Assembly (NCBI GenBank): GCA_000953695.1
Contig: LN554846.1
Coordinates: 2,736,151-2,800,150, forward strand
Length of the DNA: 64,000 nt
Direction of reading: 5' to 3'
From: Aliivibrio wodanis
GTDB taxonomy: Bacteria; Pseudomonadota; Gammaproteobacteria; Enterobacterales; Vibrionaceae
Shown here: positions 10,103 to 18,692 of the stretch, piece by piece
Position numbering within the stretch: position 1 is the stretch's first letter
How the letters are laid out: every line of letters begins with the position of its first letter
Translations under genes and position numbers: made by a program
Notes under the pieces: model-generated
What the model saw: the letters and a program-made list of their open reading frames with translations, nothing else
Databases searched by the model: none
Told to the model about the DNA's origin: nothing

Positions 10103-10131
10103 ATTCTACGCGAATGATTTCAATCTGACAA
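10103..10131 (-). promoter_or_regulatory. Sigma70-type promoter for rplU-rpmA
   Basis: On the minus strand TTGTCA is followed by a 17-base spacer and TAGAAT. The discriminator after the -10 is GC-rich (CCACGCCC), as is usual for growth-rate-controlled ribosomal promoters. Confidence 0.75.
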
Positions 10132-10291
10132 CCCAAAAATGAAGAAAAATGATGAAAAGATAAACGAAATAATGAATCGCCCAAAAGAGAGGAATTTTCG
10201 ACTGTATTGCCACCCTCTATTTAGTGTATTATTTAATTAACGACTTATTACAATTAAGCCTATTTTAGGCCCTAACCCTGCTGGAAGAATA

Positions 10292-11263
10292 ATGGATTTT
10301 AAAGCTATCCAAGCCCTCACGGCTGATGACATGGCAATCGTAAATGAGACCATCTTAGCTCAACTCAATTCAGATGTTGCGCTTATCAACCAACTCGGTT
10401 TTTATATTGTAAGCGGAGGCGGTAAACGCCTGCGTCCAGTCTTAGCAATTTTATCTGCAAAAGCGCTTGGGTATGAAGGCAAAGATCATACTATGGCAGC
10501 GGCTTTCATTGAATTTATTCATACCGCAACTTTGCTTCATGATGATGTTGTTGATGAATCAGATATGCGTCGTGGCAAAGCAACCGCAAATGCTGAATTC
10601 GGCAATGCCGCAAGTGTACTCGTTGGTGACTTTATCTACACTCGCTCTTTTCAGATGATGACAAGCTTAGGATCAATTAAGATCCTAAGCCTAATGAGTG
10701 AGTCTGTTAACGTGATCGCCGAAGGTGAAGTGCTTCAATTAATGAACTGTAATGATCCTAATACGACTGAAGAAAGCTACATGCAGGTGATCTATTCCAA
10801 AACAGCTCGCTTATTTGAAGCCGCAACCCAGATCGGGGCGATCTTAAATGACGCACCACAAGAGATCGAAACCGCTCTACAAAATTACGGTAAATACCTC
10901 GGCACTGCTTTCCAGTTGATCGATGATGTGATGGATTACACTTCAGATGGGGAAGACATGGGAAAAAATGTTGGCGATGATCTCGCAGAAGGTAAGCCAA
11001 CCCTTCCTTTACTGCATGCAATGAACCACGGTAATGCGGAGCAAGCAGCGATGATCCGTAAAGCGATTGAACAAGGTAACGGACTAGATAAACTCGATCC
11101 TATCTTAGCCTGCATGAAAGAAGTTGGTTCATTAGAATACACCAAGTTAAAAGCAGATGAAGAAGCAGATAAAGCGATTGCGGAACTAAACATACTGCCT
11201 GAATCAGATTATAAAGAAGCGTTAAAAGCACTGGCTCACTTAGCAGTTAAACGCAGTAAGTAA
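10292..11263 (+). CDS. ispB: Octaprenyl diphosphate synthase IspB
   Basis: This enzyme makes the side chain of ubiquinone and menaquinone from farnesyl and isopentenyl diphosphates. 323 residues. The first Asp-rich motif is LLHDDVVDESDMRRGK, the second QLIDDVMDYTSD, and GGGKRLRPVL is near the N-terminus. The product feeds MenA (59.9 kb here) and UbiA. It diverges from rplU and has GGAAG before the ATG. It is followed 24 bases later by a terminator. Confidence 0.96.
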   Translation: MDFKAIQALTADDMAIVNETILAQLNSDVALINQLGFYIVSGGGKRLRPVLAILSAKALGYEGKDHTMAAAFIEFIHTATLLHDDVVDESDMRRGKATANAEFGNAASVLVGDFIYTRSFQMMTSLGSIKILSLMSESVNVIAEGEVLQLMNCNDPNTTEESYMQVIYSKTARLFEAATQIGAILNDAPQEIETALQNYGKYLGTAFQLIDDVMDYTSDGEDMGKNVGDDLAEGKPTLPLLHAMNHGNAEQAAMIRKAIEQGNGLDKLDPILACMKEVGSLEYTKLKADEEADKAIAELNILPESDYKEALKALAHLAVKRSK

Positions 11264-11287
11264 CATTTACACTTAAAAATAAGAATA

Positions 11288-11317
11288 AAAAGGGCAGATA
11301 TTCACTATCTGCCCTTT
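11288..11317 (+). terminator. Intrinsic terminator after ispB
   Basis: AAAAGGGCAGATA-ttcac-TATCTGCCCTTTTCTCTTTT is a long perfect stem with a T-rich tail. Confidence 0.88.
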
Positions 11318-11347
11318 TCTCTTTTCATAAATCGACAATTATTCATT

Positions 11348-11508
11348 ATACCAATGTAACTAATTAGATGACCTATTTATTACGTAGGAGAATCACTTAA
11401 GAGTAAGACGAAAATTATTCTAAGTAGTTATTCTACAATAATAATTTTTAACGCAGCTATTAGTGATTTAACCAGTAATAATGATCAGATAATTAATGGA
11501 ATTGGTAT
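11348..11508. repeat. MITE-like palindromic repeat, copy 2
   Basis: 161 bases with terminal ATACCAAT and ATTGGTAT, and the same core as copy 1 (4768-4929): TAAGTAGTTATTCTACAATA with flanking AAGACGAAAATTATT and AATAATTTTTAACGCAG. It lies between convergent ispB and mdh. Its right end touches the mdh stop codon (the TAA occupies 11510-11508). Confidence 0.8.
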
Positions 11509-12443
11509 TACTTAACGAACTCTTCACCAATTTTAATATCAGCTTTCAGTGTATCTAGCATGCTATCTAATGCTTCTTGTTCAAATGCACTCAGTTCACC
11601 ATAAGATTGAATTTCTTCAACGCCATTCTTACCAAGAAGAATTGGCTGAGCGAAGAAGCGAGCGTGCTCACCATTACCTTCAACATAAGCGCATTCAACA
11701 ACACCTTTCTCACCACTTAATGCTTTCACTAGTGATAGACCAAAACGGCATGCCGCTTGACCCATTGAAAGTGTCGCAGAACCACCACCTGCTTTTGCTT
11801 CAACAACTTCCGTCCCTGCATTTTGAATGCGAGGAGTTAATGCCGCAACTTCTTCAGCAGTAAACTCAACACCTTCAACTTGAGAAAGAAGAGGAAGAAT
11901 AGTAACACCAGAGTGACCACCAATAACTGGTACGCGGATCTCGCCTGGATCTTTATCTTTTAACTCAGCAACAAATGTTTCTGAACGGATCACATCTAGC
12001 GTAGTCACGCCAAATAATTTGTTTTTATCGTACACACCCGCTTTCTTTAGCACTTCAGCAGCAATCGCAACGGTTGTATTTACCGGGTTTGTAATAATAC
12101 CGATACATGCATTTGGACAGGTTACTGCAATTTTTTCAGCTAACGACTTAACAATACCGGCGTTAATATTGAAAAGATCTGAACGATCCATTCCAGGTTT
12201 ACGCGCAACACCTGCAGAAATTAAAACAACATCTGCATTATCAAGAGCGGGTGTTGGATCTTCACCGCAATAACCTTTGATGGAAACAGGCGTTGGGATG
12301 TGACTAAGATCCGCAGCAACACCTGGTGTTACTGGTGCGATATCATAAAGAGCAAGATCTGATCCCGCTGGTAAGCGGTTCTTAAGAAGTAATGCTAACG
12401 CTTGCCCGATGCCTCCTGCGGCGCCAATAACAGCAACTTTCAT
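11508..12443 (-). CDS. mdh: Malate dehydrogenase
   Basis: NAD-dependent malate/oxaloacetate interconversion in the TCA cycle. 311 residues, the standard length. Visible: the N-terminal nucleotide-binding motif [33 protein letters not shown] (active-site loop Arg residues), [28 protein letters not shown], and the catalytic [14 protein letters not shown]. It is divergent from argR, as in E. coli. The last codon abuts the repeat at 11348-11508, so the termination region has been replaced or moved by that insertion. Confidence 0.97.
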   Translation of the reverse strand: MKVAVIGAAGGIGQALALLLKNRLPAGSDLALYDIAPVTPGVAADLSHIPTPVSIKGYCGEDPTPALDNADVVLISAGVARKPGMDRSDLFNINAGIVKSLAEKIAVTCPNACIGIITNPVNTTVAIAAEVLKKAGVYDKNKLFGVTTLDVIRSETFVAELKDKDPGEIRVPVIGGHSGVTILPLLSQVEGVEFTAEEVAALTPRIQNAGTEVVEAKAGGGSATLSMGQAACRFGLSLVKALSGEKGVVECAYVEGNGEHARFFAQPILLGKNGVEEIQSYGELSAFEQEALDSMLDTLKADIKIGEEFVK

Positions 12444-12767
12444 ATTCGTTCTCCTTGAGTAGTAGAGGTATATTTTTATTATTAATTTACTTTCAAACTA
12501 AAGTGACGTTATAGCAAGCTCAAATGAAATTCAATCCTATTAGCTTCGCTTTGCGACCTTACGCAATGACATCCTATGCGTGCTACAAATTCATTCAAAC
12601 ATTTACCTTAAAACACACAAATAAACATGAACTAAAACAGAAAAAAGACAAGGAAGAGAGGAAAATAATCTCCTGGTGATTATTCACATAAATACCATTT
12701 TGACTTGGTTATAAATAAATAATTATGCGAGAATAGTAGGAATTATTGCAAAAAGAATCAAAATAGT
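12444..12767. other. Divergent intergenic region mdh/argR, no gene
   Basis: 324 AT-rich bases hold the promoters of both genes. A TTGACT hexamer at 12700-12705 could be a -35 for argR but no good -10 follows at 17 bases. Partial TGAA/ATTCA half-sites resembling ARG boxes exist (TGATTATTCA near 12677), but none matches the 18-base consensus well enough to call. Confidence 0.5.
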
Positions 12768-13238
12768 ATGCGAAATAATGAAAAGCAAGAACTACTAATT
12801 AAAGAATTTAAATCTATTCTTAAAGCGGAACGATTTGGTTCACAAGGTGAGATTGTCGATGCACTCCGTATCGTTGGTTTCGATAACATCAACCAATCAA
12901 AAGTCTCGCGTATGCTCACAAAATTTGGAGCAGTTCGTACTCGCAATGCCAAAATGGAAATGGTTTATTGTTTACCCATTGAACTTGGTGTACCAACAGT
13001 TTCAAGCTCTTTACGTGAACTCGTAATGGATATTGACTATAACAGCGCACTTGTTGTTATTCACACCGGCCCGGGGGCTGCTCAACTTATTGCGCGCTTA
13101 TTAGATTCTTTAGGTAAACCTGAAGGGATTTTAGGCGTTGTTGCTGGAGACGATACCATTTTTATTACTCCAACAAGGAAGGTTGATATTACTGATTTAT
13201 TTGATTCAGTATGTGACTTATTCGAATATTCTGTTTAA
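12768..13238 (+). CDS. argR: Arginine repressor ArgR
   Basis: Hexameric arginine-responsive repressor and XerCD accessory factor. 156 residues. The N-terminal winged-helix DNA-binding domain contains [20 protein letters not shown] and [17 protein letters not shown]. The C-terminal arginine-binding and hexamerisation domain contains [17 protein letters not shown] and [15 protein letters not shown], with the Gly-Asp-Asp arginine contacts. Divergent from mdh, the usual arrangement. The start has no strong Shine-Dalgarno (AAAAAGAATCAAAATAGT). Confidence 0.96.
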   Translation: MRNNEKQELLIKEFKSILKAERFGSQGEIVDALRIVGFDNINQSKVSRMLTKFGAVRTRNAKMEMVYCLPIELGVPTVSSSLRELVMDIDYNSALVVIHTGPGAAQLIARLLDSLGKPEGILGVVAGDDTIFITPTRKVDITDLFDSVCDLFEYSV

Positions 13239-13596
13239 CGTCTTCTAAATTCCCCATCAGCAACCTCGCTATATTTGAGCGTTTTATCTCATAATAGAAT
13301 GCTCATCATTAACTATTCTGTCCTATTTTTTACAATAAATGTTACTTTATTGTTATCGTACGAGGGGTGGTTCCTATTATTATTCTTGTCATTAGTTAGT
13401 TATTTCACACTTTTGATAGTTTTTATTTAACACTATTTTAAAAGTAACGCATTAGTTTGCTATCATTCGCACGCCATTTCTGTAACAGGAAACGAAACAC
13501 TGATATTAAAAAGTGAATAAATACTGATTTTGCTTATATCACCTTGTGACTTACAAGGCATAAAGTAAACATCATACAATAAAGGAAGGGAATAAC
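13239..13596. other. Intergenic region argR to TRAP receptor, no gene
   Basis: 358 AT-rich bases without a coding frame. A GAGCGTTTTATCTCATAATAGAATGCTC inverted stretch (about 13277-13306) may be a weak argR terminator. A 6-bp stem CCTTGT-GACTT-ACAAGG sits about 40 bases before the next start and could affect translation or be an operator. No clear CRP or other site is callable. Confidence 0.5.
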
Positions 13597-14571
13597 ATGG
13601 CATTAGGAAAAGTAATTAAAGCAAGCGCTATCGCAACAGCAATGATCGGTGCAAGCATGGGTTCTGTCAGCGCTCAAGAATTTATTACGATTGGTACAGG
13701 TTCAGTAACTGGTGTTTATTACCCAACTGGCGGTGCTATCTGTAAATTAGTGAACAAAGATCGTAAAGAGCATAACGTTCGCTGTTCTGTTGAATCTACT
13801 GGCGGCTCAATCTACAACGTAAATACTATCCGCGCAGGCGAGCTTGACTTTGGTATCGTTCAATCAGATTGGCAATATCATGGTTATAACGGTACAAGCA
13901 AATTTGAAGCTCAAGGCCCTTACAAAAAACTGCGTGCTATGTTCTCTCTTCATACAGAACCTTTTAACATCATTGCTCGCTCAGATTCTGGCATCAACAA
14001 CGTTGCTGATTTAGAAGGAAAACGTGTAAACATTGGTAACCCTGGTTCTGGTGACCGTGCAACCATGAGCGTTGTAATGGACGCTATGGGTTGGACTAAC
14101 GATAGCTTTAAGCTGGCTTCTGAACTAAAAGGTTCAGAGCGTTCGCAAGCACTTTGTGATAACAAAATTGATGCGTTCATCTACATGGTTGGTCACCCAA
14201 ATGGTTCAATCAAAGAAGCAACAACTTCTTGTGATGCTAAGTTAGTCTCTGCTACGGGTCCTAAAATGGATAAGATCGTTGCTGATAACCCTTATTATGC
14301 CAATACAACAGTACCAGCAGGTATGTACCGCGGTACTGAAGGTGATGTAAACAGCTTTGGTGTTGCAGCAACTATGGTTACAACATCTGATGTTTCTGAT
14401 GAAGTGGCTTACAGTGTAGCAAAAGCGGTATTTGAAAACTTTAATACATTCAAACGCCTACACCCAGCATTTGCGACACTGAAAAAAGAAGATATGGTAA
14501 AAGCAGGTCTTTCTATTCCACTACATCCAGGTGCAGTGAAATACTACAAAGAAGTTGGCCTACTAAAATAG
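13597..14571 (+). CDS. TAXI-family TRAP transporter periplasmic solute receptor
   Basis: 324 residues with a signal peptide cleaved after SVSA (residue 26; QEFITIGTGSVTGVYYPTGG follows). The TAXI family signature is present: GTGSVTGVYYPTGGAIC, RAGELDFGIVQSDWQYHG, VNIGNPGSGDRATM. Such receptors bind an acidic or amino acid-like solute in the periplasm and pass it to a membrane TRAP subunit driven by a sodium or proton gradient. GGAAGGGAATAAC precedes the ATG. The membrane partner is 231 bases downstream. The substrate cannot be read from sequence; glutamate-like ligands are known for some TAXI proteins. Confidence 0.92.
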   Translation: MALGKVIKASAIATAMIGASMGSVSAQEFITIGTGSVTGVYYPTGGAICKLVNKDRKEHNVRCSVESTGGSIYNVNTIRAGELDFGIVQSDWQYHGYNGTSKFEAQGPYKKLRAMFSLHTEPFNIIARSDSGINNVADLEGKRVNIGNPGSGDRATMSVVMDAMGWTNDSFKLASELKGSERSQALCDNKIDAFIYMVGHPNGSIKEATTSCDAKLVSATGPKMDKIVADNPYYANTTVPAGMYRGTEGDVNSFGVAATMVTTSDVSDEVAYSVAKAVFENFNTFKRLHPAFATLKKEDMVKAGLSIPLHPGAVKYYKEVGLLK

Positions 14572-14623
14572 TATTTCTTATAAATCACACTATTCTTTAT
14601 ACATAGTGTTGTTATAAATCGAA

Positions 14624-14648
14624 GAGGCCAGCAGGTCTCTTCGTTTCT
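14624..14648 (+). promoter_or_regulatory. Hairpin between TRAP receptor and permease genes
   Basis: CGAAGAG-gccagcaggt-CTCTTCG followed by TTTCTT forms a 7-bp stem with a weak T tail, 50 bases after the receptor stop. It may be an attenuator or an mRNA 3' stabiliser letting the periplasmic receptor be made in excess over the permease. This role is inference. Confidence 0.5.
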
Positions 14649-14802
14649 TCGTAATATCCCTGATCTTTCCATGCAACGGATAACAATCAATAATAAAACG
14701 GATTTAAAGATCGGTTCTTTCTAGCCTATATATTGGCTTATATTCAGTAATCTAATACTTAATGATTGAGTGTTAGGTTCGACCATCACTAAGGAAAAGT
14801 AC

Positions 14803-17382
14803 ATGACGCAGTCGTCAAATACGTCACAAGATGTGCAAGAAATGGTGGCCCAATCTGATACTGGTGCACGTTCACCGCAAGGATTATCTGGCCGTATTCT
14901 ATGGTTTGTTCCACTATGTTGGTCTCTGTTCCAACTTTGGTATGCCTCCCCTTTACCGTTCATTTTTGATTTCGGCATACTCAATGATACTGAAGCACGC
15001 TCAATACATTTAGCGTTTGCTATTTTCTTAGCTTTCACCGCTTACCCTGCTCTTAAAAACTCACCAAGAGATCATATACCCGTTGTCGATTGGGCTCTTG
15101 CATTTGCTGGCAGCTTTGCTGCTGCTTATATCTATATTTTCTATGCACAACTAGCTGATCGTTCAGGTGCACCTACGACCTTTGATATTGTAGCTGCTGT
15201 AACTGGTATGGTTTTGTTACTTGAAGCAACACGTCGTGCTTTGGGTCCACCACTGATGGTGGTTGCTGCTGTATTCTTACTTTACACCTTTGCTGGCCCT
15301 CATATGCCAGATGTAATTGCACACAAAGGCGCAAGTCTAAACAAAGCAATGTCACACCTATGGTTAACAACTGAAGGCGTTTTTGGTGTTGCACTAGGCG
15401 TATCGACTTCTTTTGTTTTCTTATTTGTTTTATTTGGTGCCATGCTAGAAAAAGCAGGTGCAGGTGCTTACTTTATTAAAGTGGCCTTCTCTTTACTTGG
15501 TCATATGAAAGGTGGCCCAGCAAAAGCGGCGGTAGTTGCTTCAGGTTTATCAGGCCTAGTCTCTGGCTCTTCTATCGCTAACGTAGTAACAACCGGTACC
15601 TTTACTATTCCACTAATGAAGCGTGTTGGCTTCTCTGGTGAAAAAGCGGGAGCAGTCGAAGTTGCTGCATCTACCAATGGTCAACTTACTCCACCAATTA
15701 TGGGTGCTGCGGCATTCTTAATGGTTGAATACGTTGGTATCTCTTATGTTGAAGTTATTAAAGCCGCGTTATTACCTGCTCTAATCTCTTATATCGCTCT
15801 ACTTTACATTGTGCACCTAGAAGCATGTAAAGCGGGAATGACAGGTCTTCCTCGCCGTCATACACCAAAGTTACTTCACAGCTTACTTTCTTTCACTGGA
15901 ACTATTTTAGGTCTTTGTGTTATGAGTGCTGCCGTTTATTACGGCATTGGTTGGACTAAAGATGTCTTCGGTGATGCCGCAACGCCAATTGTAACCATTG
16001 CTCTATTACTTGCTTATGTAGGCTTAGTTAGCATTTCAGCAAAATATCAGGAACATGCCATGATGGCGATTGATGAAGAGCTGACTGAAGTTCCCGATCC
16101 AGGCCCAACAATTAAATCTGGTCTGCACTTCTTACTGCCTATCGTCGTATTGGTATGGTGTTTAACAGTAGAACGCTTCTCTCCAGGCTTATCTGCATTC
16201 TGGGCATCAGTATTTATGATTTTCATTCTACTGACTCAACGTCCATTAATTGGCTTTTTTGCTAAAGAAGACAATCTAACTGAACACGTAAAACAAGGAT
16301 TTAATGATTTACTAGAAAGCCTAGTATCAGGTGCTCGAAACATGATTGGTATTGGCGTAGCTACCGCTGCTGCTGGTACAGTTGTTGGTGTCGTAACCTT
16401 AACAGGTATCGGACTAGTAATGACTGATTTTGTAGAGTTTATCTCTGGCGGTAGCATCATTCTTATGCTGCTATTTACTGCGGTGATCAGTTTGATTCTG
16501 GGCATGGGCTTACCTACAACTGCTAACTATATTGTTGTGTCTACTTTGATGGCACCGGTAATTGTTACCTTAGGTGCTGCTCATGGTCTGATCATTCCAT
16601 TAATTGCCGTTCACTTATTTGTGTTCTACTTTGGTATTCTTGCCGATGATACACCTCCTGTAGGCCTTGCAGCTTTTGCAGCAGCAGCAATTGCAAAGTC
16701 AGATCCAATCCGTACTGGTATTCAAGGTTTTACCTACGATATTCGTACCGCGATACTGCCTTTCATGTTTGTTTTCAATACTCAACTACTGTTAATGGGG
16801 ATTGATTCTTGGTGGCATTTAGCATTAACAATTATGTCTTCTATCATTGCTATGTTGACTTTCTCTGCTGCAACGCAAGGCTGGTGGTTTACTAAAACAA
16901 AATGGTGGGAAGTTGCATTACTACTATTGATCACCTTCTCACTATTCCGCCCTGGTTTCTGGTGGGACCAAGTCTATCCAGCGAAAGATTATCACCAAGG
17001 TATTGAGATTGCTCAAATTGCTGAAGGATTAAATGTGGGACAATCACTGACATTAGAAGTGACAGGACAAGATTTAGAGGGCGATGTCATTAGCAAAACG
17101 GTTCGCTTACCTTTTGAAGATCGAGCAATCACTGGTGATGAACGTGTAAGCTCTATGGGTCTAATGCTATCTAAAGTAGATAACAAGATGATTGTAGATA
17201 TGGTTGAATTTGGCAGTCCAGCCGAAGCTTCTGGAATTGATTTTGACTGGGAAATAAAGAATGTTGTGCTTGATGCAGAGCGCCCTCTAAAAGAGTGGGT
17301 ATTTGTACCAACACTACTTCTACTGTTTGCACTAGGCTTTAATCAGCGTCGCCGAGCGAAAAAGGAAAACTTGGTGGCATAA
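14803..17382 (+). CDS. TRAP transporter fused permease subunit (4TM/12TM fusion) with DUF3394-type tail
   Basis: 859 residues when started at the ATG at 14803 (AAGGAAAAGTAC upstream); an in-frame GTG at 14770 is less likely. The N-terminal half has four membrane segments equivalent to a DctQ subunit. The DctM-like remainder carries GSSIANVVTTGTFTIPLMKR, ASTNGQLTPPIMGAAAFLM, LILGMGLPTTANYIVVSTLM and DDTPPVGLAAFAAAAIAKSD, typical of TAXI-type fusions. The last ~170 residues are a soluble/TM extension resembling DUF3394 at the end of such permeases. It works with the upstream receptor and probably the downstream stress-type protein. Confidence 0.93.
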   Translation: MTQSSNTSQDVQEMVAQSDTGARSPQGLSGRILWFVPLCWSLFQLWYASPLPFIFDFGILNDTEARSIHLAFAIFLAFTAYPALKNSPRDHIPVVDWALAFAGSFAAAYIYIFYAQLADRSGAPTTFDIVAAVTGMVLLLEATRRALGPPLMVVAAVFLLYTFAGPHMPDVIAHKGASLNKAMSHLWLTTEGVFGVALGVSTSFVFLFVLFGAMLEKAGAGAYFIKVAFSLLGHMKGGPAKAAVVASGLSGLVSGSSIANVVTTGTFTIPLMKRVGFSGEKAGAVEVAASTNGQLTPPIMGAAAFLMVEYVGISYVEVIKAALLPALISYIALLYIVHLEACKAGMTGLPRRHTPKLLHSLLSFTGTILGLCVMSAAVYYGIGWTKDVFGDAATPIVTIALLLAYVGLVSISAKYQEHAMMAIDEELTEVPDPGPTIKSGLHFLLPIVVLVWCLTVERFSPGLSAFWASVFMIFILLTQRPLIGFFAKEDNLTEHVKQGFNDLLESLVSGARNMIGIGVATAAAGTVVGVVTLTGIGLVMTDFVEFISGGSIILMLLFTAVISLILGMGLPTTANYIVVSTLMAPVIVTLGAAHGLIIPLIAVHLFVFYFGILADDTPPVGLAAFAAAAIAKSDPIRTGIQGFTYDIRTAILPFMFVFNTQLLLMGIDSWWHLALTIMSSIIAMLTFSAATQGWWFTKTKWWEVALLLLITFSLFRPGFWWDQVYPAKDYHQGIEIAQIAEGLNVGQSLTLEVTGQDLEGDVISKTVRLPFEDRAITGDERVSSMGLMLSKVDNKMIVDMVEFGSPAEASGIDFDWEIKNVVLDAERPLKEWVFVPTLLLLFALGFNQRRRAKKENLVA

Positions 17383-17398
17383 ATTAATGAATGGAATC

Positions 17399-17419
17399 TA
17401 GGGGAGTAATCCTCCCCTA
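17399..17419 (+). promoter_or_regulatory. Hairpin between TRAP permease and UspA-family gene
   Basis: AGGGGAG-taatc-CTCCCCT is a 7-bp GC-rich stem in the 54-base gap. No T tract follows directly, so processing or stability control is likelier than full termination. Confidence 0.4.
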
Positions 17420-17436
17420 ATTAGGTAATAAAAATC

Positions 17437-17874
17437 ATGTATAAACAAATATTGGTTCCAGTAGATTTAAATGAAAAAGGCTTTGCTGATAAAGCGGTTG
17501 AGTTAGCCGTTTGGCATGCAAAACAATCCAATGCAGAACTGCATTTATTGAATGTCTTACCAGGTATTCATATGTCGATGGTCTCTAGTTACTTTCCTAA
17601 AGATGCCGCGAAGAAGATGAAAGAAGATGTCTCTATTCAATTAAACGAATTTGCAGCTAAATTTGTTGATGAAGAAGTGGTATACAAAGTTCATGTGTCT
17701 GAAGGTAAACCTTACGTCACTATCTTAGATTACGCAGAACGTCTTGGTGCTGATTTAATCGTTATGCCAAGCCATAAGCGCTCAAAAATAGATAAAGTAA
17801 TGCTGGGCTCTGTGGCGAGTAAAGTGGTAGAGAACTCACCTATCAACGTAATGGTAGTTAAGCCACAAGGCTGA
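17437..17874 (+). CDS. Universal stress protein (UspA family), TRAP-associated
   Basis: 145 residues with the Usp fold: ILVPVDLNEKGFADKAVELAV at the N-terminus and DLIVMPSHKRSKIDKVMLGS then VASKVV at the C-terminus. The ATP-binding G-x2-G-x9-G(S/T) motif is degenerate at its first glycines (PSHKRS instead of GSHGRS) but keeps the final GS. Whether it binds ATP is therefore uncertain. Usp proteins encoded next to TRAP genes are known (TeaD of the ectoine transporter, which modulates uptake), so a regulatory role on this transporter is a reasonable inference. It is 54 bases downstream of the permease. Confidence 0.88.
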   Translation: MYKQILVPVDLNEKGFADKAVELAVWHAKQSNAELHLLNVLPGIHMSMVSSYFPKDAAKKMKEDVSIQLNEFAAKFVDEEVVYKVHVSEGKPYVTILDYAERLGADLIVMPSHKRSKIDKVMLGSVASKVVENSPINVMVVKPQG

Positions 17875-17907
17875 CTTTACATCATTATGTTCTACTATTA
17901 CTCTCAA

Positions 17908-17936
17908 TAAAAAAGGAGCCGTTTGGCTCCTTTTTA
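17908..17936. terminator. Bidirectional terminator between usp and rluA
   Basis: AAAAAAGGAGCC-gttt-GGCTCCTTTTTATT has A and T tracts on both sides and lies between convergent genes, so it can serve both. Confidence 0.85.
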
Positions 17937-17955
17937 TTATTTATATAAACTCAAA

Positions 17956-18690
17956 CTACTGCTTAGGTAAGGTCTTATAATCAGGTCTCACCGACACAAT
18001 ATTCATTGAATCTAATACGCCTGATTTCGCCTCAGGATAAAACTCACAAGGTGCAAATAAGCTGATGAACTTATCGGTTTCTGGATGATAAAAACTCAAC
18101 TCAGCAGAGTGCAATTGTAAACGCTCAGAAAACGCCAGAGCCTCTTCACACGCGTAAAACTCATCACCGACAATCTCATGCCCCTCTTCCATCATATGCA
18201 CACGTAATTGATGAGAGCGACCCGTGATCGGTAATAAACGAACTAGTGTTGTCTTATCTTCAACTTGTATCACTTGATACCCCGTTTGTGATGGTTTTCC
18301 ATGCTCGTAACACACCATTTGGCGTGGACGATTTGGCCAATCACAAATTAACGGTAAATCGATATGCCCTTCTGTTTTCTCGACTTTCCCCCATACTCGT
18401 GCGTAATACACTTTATGAGTTAAGCGATACTGAAACTGCTTTTTAATGTGCCTTTCGGCTTCTTTATATAAAGCAAAAATCATTAGCCCAGACGTCGACA
18501 TATCAAGGCGGTGCACAAGCTGAGCTTCTGGAAACTCTGCGATAACACGGGACCATACACTGTCATAGTGCTCTGGAGCCCTGCCGGGATTAGAGAGTAA
18601 TCCCGCAGGTTTATTCACCGCAAGAATCGCTTCATCTTGATAGACAATATCAAGCGGTTCCATTGGTGGATTGTATTCAAGCATTGCCAT
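17956..18690 (-). CDS. rluA: Pseudouridine synthase RluA (23S rRNA U746 / tRNA U32)
   Basis: 244 residues. The catalytic motif HRLDMSTSG carries the invariant Asp, with VNKPAGLLSNPGR before it and TGRSHQLRVHMMEEGH after it. RluA modifies U746 of 23S rRNA and U32 of several tRNAs. It follows rapA on the same strand after only two bases, the same pairing as in E. coli. Other RluA-family members share these motifs; the neighbour makes RluA the best call. Confidence 0.9.
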   Translation of the reverse strand: MAMLEYNPPMEPLDIVYQDEAILAVNKPAGLLSNPGRAPEHYDSVWSRVIAEFPEAQLVHRLDMSTSGLMIFALYKEAERHIKKQFQYRLTHKVYYARVWGKVEKTEGHIDLPLICDWPNRPRQMVCYEHGKPSQTGYQVIQVEDKTTLVRLLPITGRSHQLRVHMMEEGHEIVGDEFYACEEALAFSERLQLHSAELSFYHPETDKFISLFAPCEFYPEAKSGVLDSMNIVSVRPDYKTLPKQ

Positions 18691-18692
18691 GA

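Noticed and set aside
12660-12700. ARG boxes upstream of argR
   Set aside because: Only partial half-sites; none close enough to the 18-base consensus to call.
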